Part shown: positions 1 to 7,832 of the stretch, piece by piece
Layout of the letters: every line of letters begins with the position of its first letter
How positions within the stretch are numbered: position 1 is the first letter of the stretch
Assembly: GCF_007713465.1 (NCBI RefSeq)
Contig: NZ_VMSG01000014.1
Location: 1-64,000, forward strand
Length of the DNA: 64,000 nucleotides
Direction: 5' to 3'
Source: Pseudomonas sp. H3(2019)
Lineage (GTDB): Bacteria > Pseudomonadota > Gammaproteobacteria > Pseudomonadales > Pseudomonadaceae
Translations under genes and position numbers: made by a program
The notes under the pieces: generated by a model
Seen by the model: only the letters and a program-made list of their open reading frames with translations
What the model was told of the DNA's origin: nothing
The model's database searches: none

Positions 1-20
1 GGCCTGCCTAACGGCAGGCC
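1..20 (-). terminator. GC-rich hairpin, possible terminator
   Basis: GGCCTGCC and GGCAGGCC form a perfect 8-bp stem with a TAAC loop. The hairpin lies about 75 bases beyond the 3' end of the minus-strand response regulator gene, so it could end that transcript. Any T-tract would lie outside the window, so the assignment is tentative. Confidence 0.35.
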
Positions 21-95
21 GTTACCGGCCCGCACACAAAAAATCTGACACTCTCAAGCAGCCATCACCGCAGAAACGGATATGTACACCAAAAC

Positions 96-863
96 CTAGT
101 GCGCCGTAACCCGCGCCCGCCCCCCAGAACCACTCGGCGACAAAGCCAACGCCAACTGCGTCCGATTATGCATATGCGTCAACCGCAACACCTGCGACAC
201 ATACAACTTCACCGTGTTCTCGGTAATCCCCAACTCACAGGCAATCTGGTAATTGGTCTGCCCCTTGCCCACCAACCGCGCAACATCGAGCTGACGAGGC
301 GACAGCTGATCAAAGATCGCCGGCATCTGCTCCCGATCAACCTCCCCACCCAACGGCACACGCGGAGCACGACGAACTTTATCAAGGTCCTGATAAAGGT
401 CATCGATCGATTCGGAAAGGTCTCGCAGCTTCTGATTCAAGTGCCCCAACTCCACACTTTTTTGCCGTTCGTGAAGCGCGACTTCCTGACGCCTCAACCC
501 TTCCAGCAGCTCATCCAGATCAATCGGTTTCTGGTAGTAGTCGGCGATACCAGCGCGCAGGGCCTTGATCACATCCTGTTTGTCGGCGCGCCCGGTGAGC
601 ATGATGGCTTCGAATGGCCGGTGCTTGCCGGCGATGCGTTGCAGCTCCTGAACCAGTTGAATACCGTCGAGCCCGGGCATGTGCAAATCACAGAGGACCA
701 GGCCGATGTCGACATCTTCACTGAAGCGCGCGATGGCTTGCTGGCTGGACTCACAAGGGACGCAACGGTAACCGCTGCTTTCAAGAAACTCGCAAAGCTC
801 TTCCACGATCTGCGGTTGATCGTCGACCACCAGCACTTTTACCGCAGAGGTAGGCTTGTTCAC
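96..863 (-). CDS. Response regulator, REC plus LuxR-type HTH
   Basis: A two-component transcription regulator of about 255 residues. The N-terminal receiver domain has the acidic pair in VLVVDDQP, the phospho-acceptor Asp59 in LCDLHMPGLDG, and the conserved Lys in YYQKPID. A charged helical linker (about residues 125-170) leads to a LuxR/FixJ-type DNA-binding domain (LSPRQLDVARLVGKGQTNYQ ... ENTVKLYVSQVL). I chose the GTG at 863 because an ideal GGAGG sits five bases upstream; upstream in-frame starts at 875 (ATG) and 896 (GTG) have poorer ribosome-binding sites. No partner kinase lies in the window. Three palindromes just upstream (936-993) suggest autoregulation or control by another regulator. 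The regulon cannot be told from sequence. Confidence 0.85.
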   Translation of the reverse strand: MNKPTSAVKVLVVDDQPQIVEELCEFLESSGYRCVPCESSQQAIARFSEDVDIGLVLCDLHMPGLDGIQLVQELQRIAGKHRPFEAIMLTGRADKQDVIKALRAGIADYYQKPIDLDELLEGLRRQEVALHERQKSVELGHLNQKLRDLSESIDDLYQDLDKVRRAPRVPLGGEVDREQMPAIFDQLSPRQLDVARLVGKGQTNYQIACELGITENTVKLYVSQVLRLTHMHNRTQLALALSPSGSGGRARVTAH

Positions 864-935
864 ATGCGCCTCCATGCCCTGTCCGAAGACTGTCACTTCC
901 TGTACCGACAGCGGCGAGCTGTACAGGCCTGAATT

Positions 936-993
936 GAAAGTAGACCTACTTTCCTACTATGTACATAGCGCTAGTCGAGCCGCACGACTAGCG
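936..993 (-). promoter_or_regulatory. Three tandem palindromes upstream of the response regulator
   Basis: Three perfect inverted repeats are packed into 58 bases upstream of the response regulator gene. They are GAAAGTAG-AC-CTACTTTC (936-953), the palindrome CTATGTACATAG (957-968), and CGCTAGTCG-N7-CGACTAGCG (969-993). Their position and symmetry fit operator sites for dimeric regulators. The binding protein is unknown. An alternative is an RNA structure in the leader. Confidence 0.45.
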
Positions 994-1160
994 GATCCAG
1001 GCCAGTGCGCGAGCAATCCAATAGCACCACGTTGCCCGGCGGGGCTGCGAAACTGCAAACGGGGAGACATCGAGCACTCCTTTGCCGGCGCACTGCCGAG
1101 CGCTACCTCCGGTGGTGAAGGCAGTTCCTACAGAAAGGTCGGCCAGTCATATTCCCGCAT

Positions 1161-1718
1161 TTATTTCGGTGGGTAGTTACCCAATATCCGCCCTACCGTC
1201 GCGCGAATCGCGGCGCTGCGGTCGGCGGGCTGCGGCGATCTGCTGAGCAACTGCTCATCGCTGCCACGCCAGACCAGCTTGCCATCCTTGCCATCGAGCA
1301 GGTCGATCTGAAGCGTGGCGACCTTGTACGAGACGTTGCGGGTTTCGTTGTACGTCGGTGCACCCCAGTAGCCATTCCACGGGCCACCCCAACCACCGCC
1401 ATAGTTGGTGGTGATTTGCTGCTGGCGGTCCTCGACGATCAGGTAGGTCTGCACATTGACGTCAGCCTTGGCACCGGTAGCAGCCGGGCGCAGGCCGCGC
1501 TGGTCGAGTTGATCGGCAACCGCCTGGCGGATGCGTTGTTCGGTGAGGTCGCTCTTGATCCGCGGATCGTCGGGGCGGTATTGCACGGCAGGCTCTTTCC
1601 ACGCCCAGCTGCGATAGGTGGCGAAGTCGCGGCTGGCATCAAAATCGTGATTGACCTGGGTCGTTTGGCAGGCGCTGAGCAACACAGCGCAAGCCAGTAA
1701 TGAGAGACGGCGGGACAT
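1161..1718 (-). CDS. DUF4136 family lipoprotein
   Basis: A 185-residue predicted lipoprotein. The signal peptide MSRRLSLLACAVLLSAC ends in a lipobox (LSAC) with the acylated Cys at residue 17. The rest matches the DUF4136 pattern: a DFDASRDFATYRSWAW start, the DPRIKSDLTEQRIRQAV helix, then QRGLRPA and a glycine/tryptophan-rich turn region (GGGWGGPWNGYWG). It ends in a strand-rich domain with LQIDLLDGKDGKLVWRG. It is a tandem paralogue of the next gene, sharing the SWAW, DQRGLRP and LVWRG/PVWSA motifs. It probably sits at the inner face of the outer membrane. No biochemical role is known to me. Confidence 0.85.
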   Translation of the reverse strand: MSRRLSLLACAVLLSACQTTQVNHDFDASRDFATYRSWAWKEPAVQYRPDDPRIKSDLTEQRIRQAVADQLDQRGLRPAATGAKADVNVQTYLIVEDRQQQITTNYGGGWGGPWNGYWGAPTYNETRNVSYKVATLQIDLLDGKDGKLVWRGSDEQLLSRSPQPADRSAAIRATVGRILGNYPPK

Positions 1719-1746
1719 GATTTTTCTCCGGGTCCAGGCAGGGAAC

Positions 1747-2355
1747 CTAACCAGGAGGATACGCCGCTACCGCCCTTTCCACAGCTGTTCGTAACGCATC
1801 GCCACGCTCTATTTCATTGCCCTGAAGGCCCGTTTCAGCGCTGGCACTCCAGACCGGTTGCCCGGTACTGGCGTCGAACAGATCCACCCGGATCACCAGC
1901 ACTTGCACCTGATAGGTACGAACGATCGGCACCGTGTTGTACATCCCGTAGCCATTGCCATAACGGTTATAACCGCCGTAGCCGCCATAACCGTAATCCT
2001 CCTGGACCTGCTTCAGGCGGGTTTCCTGGTGCAGATCGGCGCTGACCCACAGGTCCGCCGGACGATTGTCGTGCAGCGGACGCAAACCCCGTTGATCCAG
2101 CGCATTGCTGACCGCTTCGGCGATCTGCGCCGAGTCGGCCCAGGCTGAACCGTTGGGCAACCGGCCGTTGAGCCAGGCCCAGCTTTGGTAACGGCTGTAA
2201 TCACGCGGCGCCGCTGGATAGGCGCTGCGATCAAAAGTGTTGGCAGCGTGCGGCGGGGCTGGCGGCAGCGGGTTGGAGCTGGCGATATATGGATTGCTGC
2301 CCTGACAGGCAGCGAGCCCCAGACACAGCATGATCAGTCCCAAACGGCGCTTCAT
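1747..2355 (-). CDS. DUF4136 family lipoprotein, tandem paralogue
   Basis: A 202-residue lipoprotein with signal peptide [17 protein letters not shown] and lipobox Cys17. DUF4136 features are the [20 protein letters not shown] start, [10 protein letters not shown], a long Gly/Tyr-rich segment ([19 protein letters not shown]) and [20 protein letters not shown] set the start at 2355, which has a GGAG ribosome-binding site; an earlier in-frame ATG at 2376 lacks one. It lies 28 bases from its paralogue on the same strand and four bases after cmoM, so the genes are probably co-transcribed. The two copies differ most in the Gly-rich loop. Function unknown. Confidence 0.83.
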   Translation of the reverse strand: MKRRLGLIMLCLGLAACQGSNPYIASSNPLPPAPPHAANTFDRSAYPAAPRDYSRYQSWAWLNGRLPNGSAWADSAQIAEAVSNALDQRGLRPLHDNRPADLWVSADLHQETRLKQVQEDYGYGGYGGYNRYGNGYGMYNTVPIVRTYQVQVLVIRVDLFDASTGQPVWSASAETGLQGNEIERGDALRTAVERAVAAYPPG

Positions 2356-2379
2356 GATGCTCTCCACAGAAACCACGGT

Positions 2380-3129
2380 TCAGACCGGGCGACAGATCCA
2401 GTGCAGGTAACGCCCCAGCCCCGCAAAACTCGGGTGACGACGGTGGGCCAGCTCCATTTCCAGCAAATCGATCAGTTCGGCACGGGCCTGAAACTCTACC
2501 GGCATGTAGTCATGAAAAACCCGCACTCCGCTCTGGGTTTCGACCTGCCACAAGCCTTCCAGTTGCGTCGCCAGTTCGCGCGGATCCAAAGGCATTTGCG
2601 GGGTCAGGCTCTGCTTCTCGCCAGCCATGTCGTTCTTGCGCATCTTGCGGAAATGGCCCTTGAGCAAGTTGCGGTAAATCAGCGCATCGCGGTTATAGAA
2701 CGCCAGCGACAGCCAGCCGTCTTTAGTCGTCAGTTGATGCAGGACCGGCAGAATCGCGTGAGGCTCGGCCAACCATTCCAGCACCGCGTGGCACAGCACC
2801 AGGTCGTAGGGTTCGGTGAGTTGACCGAGCAGCTCTTGCCACGGCGCCTGGATAAACGTCGCCGCTTGTCCGGCCTCGGCGAAGCGCTGGCGGGCGCCTT
2901 CGAGCATCGGTTCGGCCGGCTCGGCCAGGGTCACCTGATGGCCACGCTGGGCCAGCCATAACGACATGTGCCCAAGACCTGCGCCGATATCCAGCACCCG
3001 CAACGGTCGATCCGGCAGGGTTTCGGCCAGGTCGGCCTGCAGCACCGCCAGACGGATCGCACCTTTGGCGCCGCCGTAGATTTTTTCGGCGAAACGGGTC
3101 GCCAGCTGATCGAAATGACGGTCGCTCAT
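2380..3129 (-). CDS. cmoM: tRNA 5-carboxymethoxyuridine methyltransferase CmoM (SmtA)
   Basis: A class I SAM-dependent methyltransferase of 249 residues. CmoM methylates cmo5U34 of certain tRNAs to the methyl ester. The sequence follows E. coli CmoM closely: DRHFDQLATRFAEKIYGGAKG at the N-terminus, the SAM motif VLDIGAGLGHMSLWLAQRGH, LCHAVLEWLAEP in the motif IV area, SLAFYNRDALIYRNLLKG, and GVRVFHDYMP near the end. Length matches the family. The start codon overlaps the stop of the upstream pyrophosphohydrolase gene (TGATG), so the two are translationally coupled. Confidence 0.9.
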   Translation of the reverse strand: MSDRHFDQLATRFAEKIYGGAKGAIRLAVLQADLAETLPDRPLRVLDIGAGLGHMSLWLAQRGHQVTLAEPAEPMLEGARQRFAEAGQAATFIQAPWQELLGQLTEPYDLVLCHAVLEWLAEPHAILPVLHQLTTKDGWLSLAFYNRDALIYRNLLKGHFRKMRKNDMAGEKQSLTPQMPLDPRELATQLEGLWQVETQSGVRVFHDYMPVEFQARAELIDLLEMELAHRRHPSFAGLGRYLHWICRPV

Positions 3130-3431
3130 CAGCTGAACCGCCGTTCACTGTCAGCCAGCTTGCTGCGTACTACCTGTTCCATGTCCAACCCCAGCTCGCT
3201 GCACAGCAGCAGTAGATAAAGCACGATATCGCCGACTTCCTGACCGGCATGCGCGAGTTTGTCCGCTGGCAACTGGCGTGACTGGTCTTCGCTCAACCAT
3301 TGGAAAATTTCCACCAGCTCGGCCATTTCGACACTGGCGGCCATGGCCAGGTTCTTCGGGCTGTGAAATTGCCGCCAGTCGTTGCGGTCACGGATGCAGT
3401 GCAGGCGTTCAGTCAGTTCAACAAGGTTCAT
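3129..3431 (-). CDS. MazG-like nucleotide pyrophosphohydrolase
   Basis: A 100-residue all-alpha protein of the MazG / dCTP pyrophosphatase superfamily. The metal-binding pattern is visible as ASVEMAELVEIFQW (ExxE) and GQEVGDIVLYLLLL (ExxD), after the HSPKNLAMAAS segment shared with RS21-C6-type dCTPases. It likely hydrolyses (d)NTPs to monophosphates for pool sanitation. The start has an AGGAG ribosome-binding site. It is the first gene of the cmoM run. The exact nucleotide preference cannot be read from sequence. Confidence 0.82.
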   Translation of the reverse strand: MNLVELTERLHCIRDRNDWRQFHSPKNLAMAASVEMAELVEIFQWLSEDQSRQLPADKLAHAGQEVGDIVLYLLLLCSELGLDMEQVVRSKLADSERRFS

Positions 3432-3742
3432 CGGGCTCTCCTGAAGGCGTATAGCTTCGGGCGGATGGCGGATGAAGGCAAGCGCCGAACACGGCTGTCG
3501 CTTCGCGACAGTTCGCGAGCAAGCCCGCTTGTGTGTTTAGACTTGAAGGGGTGGGTGGGACTAAAAGCCCGATTCTGACTCTAGCCAGTACAGAACGCAG
3601 AAGCTTGCCCAGTGGGTGCAGACGTTCAGTTACTATTCGCAAATTCAAACCACCAAACCTCTATGCTTCAAGGGTGCTCGCCAGCCCTGACAATGGCCAA
3701 AGCGCTCAGCGCCGGCACCCTCTCTTTCATCAGGACGTACAC
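3432..3742. other. Intergenic region with one hairpin and a repeat fragment
   Basis: A 311-base gap between the divergent pyrophosphohydrolase gene and the small membrane protein gene. It holds a short hairpin CTGTCGC-TTC-GCGACAG (3495-3511) and, next to it, TTCGCGAGCAAGCCCGCTT, a fragment of the GCGAGCAAGCTCGC-type palindromic repeat seen intact at 51041 and 52667. Promoters for both flanking genes must lie here. I see no convincing gene. Confidence 0.5.
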
Positions 3743-4036
3743 ATGCAGGTAGATAGCTTTTTCGAATGGCTCGGCCAGGCGCTGGGTTCGGTCATCCGGT
3801 TCATCGTCGATACGCTCAGTGGGTTGTTCAATGCCTTGACTCACGCCAGCGGCAATTTTGTCGACGGGCTGTCACGAGCACTGGGCATGGAGCCCTCGAT
3901 CATCAGCATTCTCGTGCTGATCATCGGTTTGATGCTGCTGTACTCGGCGGTCCGCGCGTTCATGCGTGCGTCGATCATCGCAGGGGTTATCTGGCTGGTG
4001 CTGGGATTGTGGGTGTTGAGTTGGGTTGTTCACTAA
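3743..4036 (+). CDS. Small two-segment membrane protein
   Basis: A 97-residue protein of unknown function. It opens with an amphipathic stretch (MQVDSFFEWLGQALGSVIRF) and ends with two close hydrophobic segments (about residues 50-70 and 78-96: IISILVLIIGLMLLYSAVRAF and SIIAGVIWLVLGLWVLSWVV). A weak AGGA precedes the ATG. Its stop is 25 bases before the MATE exporter gene on the same strand, so co-transcription is likely. No family motif is recognised. Confidence 0.65.
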   Translation: MQVDSFFEWLGQALGSVIRFIVDTLSGLFNALTHASGNFVDGLSRALGMEPSIISILVLIIGLMLLYSAVRAFMRASIIAGVIWLVLGLWVLSWVVH

Positions 4037-4061
4037 CACCGAACCCCATGTGAGAGCCTGA

Positions 4062-5402
4062 ATGTCTACGTTGATCACCGACTGGCGCGATCGTGCGACC
4101 CATCGCCGCGTCTGGGCACTTGCCGCGCCGATGATTCTTTCGAACATCTCTGTCCCGCTGGTGGCGCTGGTCGACAGCACGGTGGTCGGCCACCTGCCCC
4201 ACGCACATCAGCTCGGTGCTGTCGCGGTGGGCGCCAGCCTGTACACCTTTCTGGCCTGGGCCATGGGTTTCCTGCGCATGGGCTCAACCGGGTTTGCCGC
4301 GCAGGCGGCCGGGCGCGGTGACGGCGCGGCGTTGCGGCAGATCCTGCTGCAAGGCTTGCTATTGGCGATGGGGCTGGCGCTGCTGCTCGGGATGCTGGGC
4401 GTACCGCTCAGTGGCGTGGCGCTGCATTTCATGCGCCCATCGGCCGAGCTCGATCAACTGACTCGCGAGTTTTTCCACACCCGGTTGTTTGGCTTACCGG
4501 CAGCGCTGGCCAGTTATGCGCTGGTCGGCTGGTTCCTCGGCACCCAGAACGCCCGCGCACCGCTGGCGATTCTGCTGACCACCAACCTGGTGAATATCGC
4601 TCTGAACCTGTGGTTCGTCCTGGGCCTGCAATGGGGCGTTGTCGGGGCGGCCCGTGCTTCAGTGATCGCCGAATGGACCGGCGCCCTACTCGGCCTGGCC
4701 ATGACCCGTCATGCCCTGCGCGCCTACCCCGGGCATATCGCCTGGGCGGCATTGGCGCTGTGGCAGAGTTGGCGGCCGCTGCTGGCGGTCAACCGCGATA
4801 TCTTCATTCGCAGTCTGGCGCTGCAATCGGTGTTTTTCATGGTGACCGTGCAAGGCGCACGGCTCGGCGATGCGACCGTAGCGGCCAATGCGCTGTTACT
4901 CAATGGTTTGCTGTTGACGGCCCATGCCCTGGATGGCCTGGCCCATGCGGTCGAGGCCCTGTGCGGCCACGCCATCGGTGCCCATGACCGTCAGGCCTTG
5001 CGTCGGTCCCTGGTGGTCGCCTGCGGCTGGTCATTGATTGCCAGCCTGGGGTTTGCGCTGCTGTTCCTCTGCGCCGGGCACCTGTTCATCGAGATGCAGA
5101 CCAACATCCAGAGTGTGCGCGACACTGCGTTCGTCTATTTGCCGTATCTCGCCGCACTGCCGCTGATCGCCGTCTGGAGCTATTTGCTCGACGGCCTGTT
5201 CATCGGCGCAACCCGTGCCCGGGAAATGCGCAACGGCATGCTGCTGACGGTGCTGCTATTGCTGCCATTTGCCTGGGCACTGCAAGGGTTCGGCAACCAC
5301 GGACTATGGCTGACCTTTCTACTGTTCATGGTGCTGCGCAGCCTGACGCTTGGGGCATTCGCCTGGATCCTGCGCAAGAACGACGGCTGGTTCACCGTCT
5401 GA
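4062..5402 (+). CDS. dinF: MATE-family efflux transporter, DinF subgroup
   Basis: A 446-residue multidrug and toxic compound exporter with about twelve hydrophobic segments throughout. MATE hallmarks are the first-helix WALAAPMILSNISVPLVALVDSTVVGHL and GSTGFAAQAAGRGD, with the pseudo-repeat ALDGLAHAVEALCGHAIGAHD in the second half. This pattern and length are typical of the DinF branch. It should exchange protons or sodium for organic solutes across the inner membrane. It converges on the DUF4123 gene with a gap of only about 30 bases. I see no LexA box upstream, so SOS control as in E. coli is not supported. Confidence 0.88.
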   Translation: MSTLITDWRDRATHRRVWALAAPMILSNISVPLVALVDSTVVGHLPHAHQLGAVAVGASLYTFLAWAMGFLRMGSTGFAAQAAGRGDGAALRQILLQGLLLAMGLALLLGMLGVPLSGVALHFMRPSAELDQLTREFFHTRLFGLPAALASYALVGWFLGTQNARAPLAILLTTNLVNIALNLWFVLGLQWGVVGAARASVIAEWTGALLGLAMTRHALRAYPGHIAWAALALWQSWRPLLAVNRDIFIRSLALQSVFFMVTVQGARLGDATVAANALLLNGLLLTAHALDGLAHAVEALCGHAIGAHDRQALRRSLVVACGWSLIASLGFALLFLCAGHLFIEMQTNIQSVRDTAFVYLPYLAALPLIAVWSYLLDGLFIGATRAREMRNGMLLTVLLLLPFAWALQGFGNHGLWLTFLLFMVLRSLTLGAFAWILRKNDGWFTV

Positions 5403-5434
5403 ACATCGTGCTGCTCCAGTTCTCGTAGCAGCGG

Positions 5435-6220
5435 CTATGGGCGTGGGCTCTGCCAGCGGTTGCGCAAGCTGTCGAGCCGCTCTTGCTGAGTGCGCCCCGG
5501 CAGGTATTCTTCGGGCGTGGCTGACGGGTATTGAAAACGTAATCGCAACCAGCCATCAAGCACCGTCTGCTCGCTGAAGCCCTGTTCAAGTCCTTCCTGC
5601 ACAAAAGACCAGATCGTGCCAAAGTCGTGGCCCGTCGAGCGACTCCAGTGCCACGCGTGGCGCTCCAGCAGGCAGGTTTGCAACTTGTTCTGCTGGTTAA
5701 GGCTGAGGCTGTCTTCGATGGCCAGTTCACTGACGGCCAATCGCGGATTGACCAAATGCAACCAACCCAGACTGCCGATCGCCCGGTCCGCCCAGGTCCC
5801 GCCGTGCCAGTACAGCTTATCGATCGGCCCCAGCCAGCGACTCAACTCGCGGGCATCACAGGCATCAAAAAAATAACTGGCGATAAAGGGGTTGTAGTAG
5901 CTGAGCAAGCCTTTGTAATGAAGCCCGAACGTGACCGTGAGCATACGTCGAAGGTGCCCGAGCAATTGCTCTGGGGATGCGCTACTGACCAGCAACAACC
6001 CCGGCCAGTCCGCCGGCTCGTCGTGGCAACATTGCATCAGCGGCGATTGCGCCGACAGTTCGATCAACTGCGGCCCCTGGTCGCGCAACGCATGCAGGTC
6101 GGTGTGCTCGAACAAGTCGTAACGCGGTACATCGGCAAACCGCTGCTGCAGGTTTCCCCTTGCCTGCGGCGAACCCGGTACATCCAGCAAAAGCCATTGA
6201 GCCGACTGGGCAGCGATCAT
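5435..6220 (-). CDS. DUF4123 T6SS effector adaptor (Tap-like)
   Basis: A 261-residue protein of the DUF4123 family, the adaptors that load toxic effectors onto VgrG spikes. Supporting features are the N-terminal AQSAQWLLLDVPGSP, the central LLGHLRRMLTVTFG and LLSYYNPFIASYFFDACD, and YWHGGTWADRAIG. I placed the start at 6220 because ATG there overlaps the VgrG stop (ATGA). The longer frame to 6313 would overlap vgrG by 97 bases. Such a gene is normally followed by the effector it loads, but here the next gene is the convergent dinF, so the cargo gene is missing or elsewhere. Confidence 0.82.
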   Translation of the reverse strand: MIAAQSAQWLLLDVPGSPQARGNLQQRFADVPRYDLFEHTDLHALRDQGPQLIELSAQSPLMQCCHDEPADWPGLLLVSSASPEQLLGHLRRMLTVTFGLHYKGLLSYYNPFIASYFFDACDARELSRWLGPIDKLYWHGGTWADRAIGSLGWLHLVNPRLAVSELAIEDSLSLNQQNKLQTCLLERHAWHWSRSTGHDFGTIWSFVQEGLEQGFSEQTVLDGWLRLRFQYPSATPEEYLPGRTQQERLDSLRNRWQSPRP

Positions 6221-7599
6221 GCCGCACCACTTTGGCCAAGCCCTGTCATCGTGCGGCAGGCGCAGATCGCTTGCCGGCAATGTATCAAGCTTCCCCCGCC
6301 GGGTATCAGACACAGCAACACCAAGGGCTGACTGCTCTGAACCAATGCCAACAAGTCTTGGCGACCCTGGGGCGATAAATCTTCCGGTGCCGGGGGCGCC
6401 TCCCCGACCTCTGAGGGCGGGGAGGTTTCGGCCGACAACACGCTGTCGACGTTCAACGTCGTCCTCCGAAATATGCCGGTGATCAATGGCTGGTCCGGGT
6501 CGCCCTCGATAAAGCTCACACAGACCTCAACCCCCGCCGTTAAACCGGCAACCGACTCCGCAGACAGTTGGGGCGAGACTGGCAGCCAGCAATGGCTGGG
6601 GCGTGCACCCTGGCCCTGATAAAGCCAATCGAACTGCACGGCGATCCGTAGCGCCGAGTCACTGCGCAGTTCGTCGCCCTTGACCACCCAGCCACGTTGC
6701 ACACTGTTCATCCGTGGCTTCACGCTTGGACAAAACGCTACGAACGGCGCCTCCAAGGGAATCGCACAAATACGGTTGTGGTAGTACGGCACCTGCGCCT
6801 GACTGCCCGAATGCTCGACCCGGGTCAGCAACCACAGGCGATTCCAGTCGGTAAACGGATGGCCAGACAACGGCATCTGCATGCCGCTACGGATGTTCGG
6901 CAGGTCCGTTTCGCCTGCTGCGACAGGTTTCGGCAATCCATCATGACCTGTCACATCGGCATGAGCATGAACCGTGAAACGCCTGACGGCGGGCGCAGTG
7001 CCTTGAGTATCAAAGATTGTGCTGGCACCTGGAGACGAACTGCACTGAGTGTCGCCAAAGATCAGGTAATGACCGTGCTTGCGGTGCTGAAAGTAGTAAT
7101 GAATCCGCTCTTGCTCGCACAGACGCTGAAGAAACGCCAAATCCGACTCACGGTACTGGGTGCAAAATTCCCGCACGGGGTAGTCATTCCTGAGCTCGAA
7201 TCGACAGTGTTTTTCGTCTATGCCGTGCTCCTTCAGTACCTGAACCAGAATCTGCGGGACTGACAGGCCGGTGAAAATTCGCTGGTTGCAGCGTTGTGCC
7301 AGGCAGACCAGCTTCGGCCCAAGGCATAGACGCCAGAGCGCCGGCACCGCGTCGTCATGAAGCGGAGTGAGGTCATGAATCTGTCCGTGGATACCGCTGC
7401 CCGCGCCCCCAAACCCCAGGTACGCCGAGCGAAACATCAGGCTCGCGATATCCAGCCGCAGCTCATCGAACTGCAGATCCAGCTGAAAGACAAAGGGCTG
7501 GCTGATGGATTCGCAACCGGTAAAGGCGACAACGACAAAGGGTTGGGGCTGACCCGCTATCTCCAGACGAAATGACGGCTCGTTGACGGGATCGAACAT
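6217..7599 (-). CDS. Short VgrG-like type VI secretion spike protein
   Basis: A 460-residue VgrG-family protein. The N-terminal gp27-like part is clear: FVVVAFTGCESISQPFVFQL, CNQRIFTGLSVPQILVQVL, EFCTQYRESDLAFLQRLCEQ and ERIHYYFQH. Later come DWNRLWLLTRVEHSG and the gp5-OB-fold-like VEVCVSFIEGDPDQPLITGI. Compared with usual VgrGs of 600 residues or more, the segment between VRRFTVHAHAD and SGMQMPLSGHP is strongly shortened and there is no long beta-helical needle. The C-terminus is Pro-rich, then LVLLCLIPGGGS. Either a compact VgrG lineage or an in-frame deleted copy. Coupled by ATGA to the DUF4123 adaptor. Confidence 0.85.
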   Translation of the reverse strand: MFDPVNEPSFRLEIAGQPQPFVVVAFTGCESISQPFVFQLDLQFDELRLDIASLMFRSAYLGFGGAGSGIHGQIHDLTPLHDDAVPALWRLCLGPKLVCLAQRCNQRIFTGLSVPQILVQVLKEHGIDEKHCRFELRNDYPVREFCTQYRESDLAFLQRLCEQERIHYYFQHRKHGHYLIFGDTQCSSSPGASTIFDTQGTAPAVRRFTVHAHADVTGHDGLPKPVAAGETDLPNIRSGMQMPLSGHPFTDWNRLWLLTRVEHSGSQAQVPYYHNRICAIPLEAPFVAFCPSVKPRMNSVQRGWVVKGDELRSDSALRIAVQFDWLYQGQGARPSHCWLPVSPQLSAESVAGLTAGVEVCVSFIEGDPDQPLITGIFRRTTLNVDSVLSAETSPPSEVGEAPPAPEDLSPQGRQDLLALVQSSQPLVLLCLIPGGGSLIHCRQAICACRTMTGLGQSGAA

Positions 7600-7832
7600 C
7601 GGCGTTTCTCTACAGGAGGGACGGCCGGGGATTCTCGCTGAGAGACATGGCCGAGTAGAGTGCCGAAGTACAACTTAGGAAATGACCTACGCGAAATGAA
7701 GACCACACAGCGTTGATAGTGCGCCAACGCGGCAAATCGCTACAAAAATAAAGAAATGCCGTGCCAGGTCCTCCGAAAATTCCGCACTACGCGGAATATT
7801 TTCCGACAACCTGGTCACAGCAGTTCGCTACC

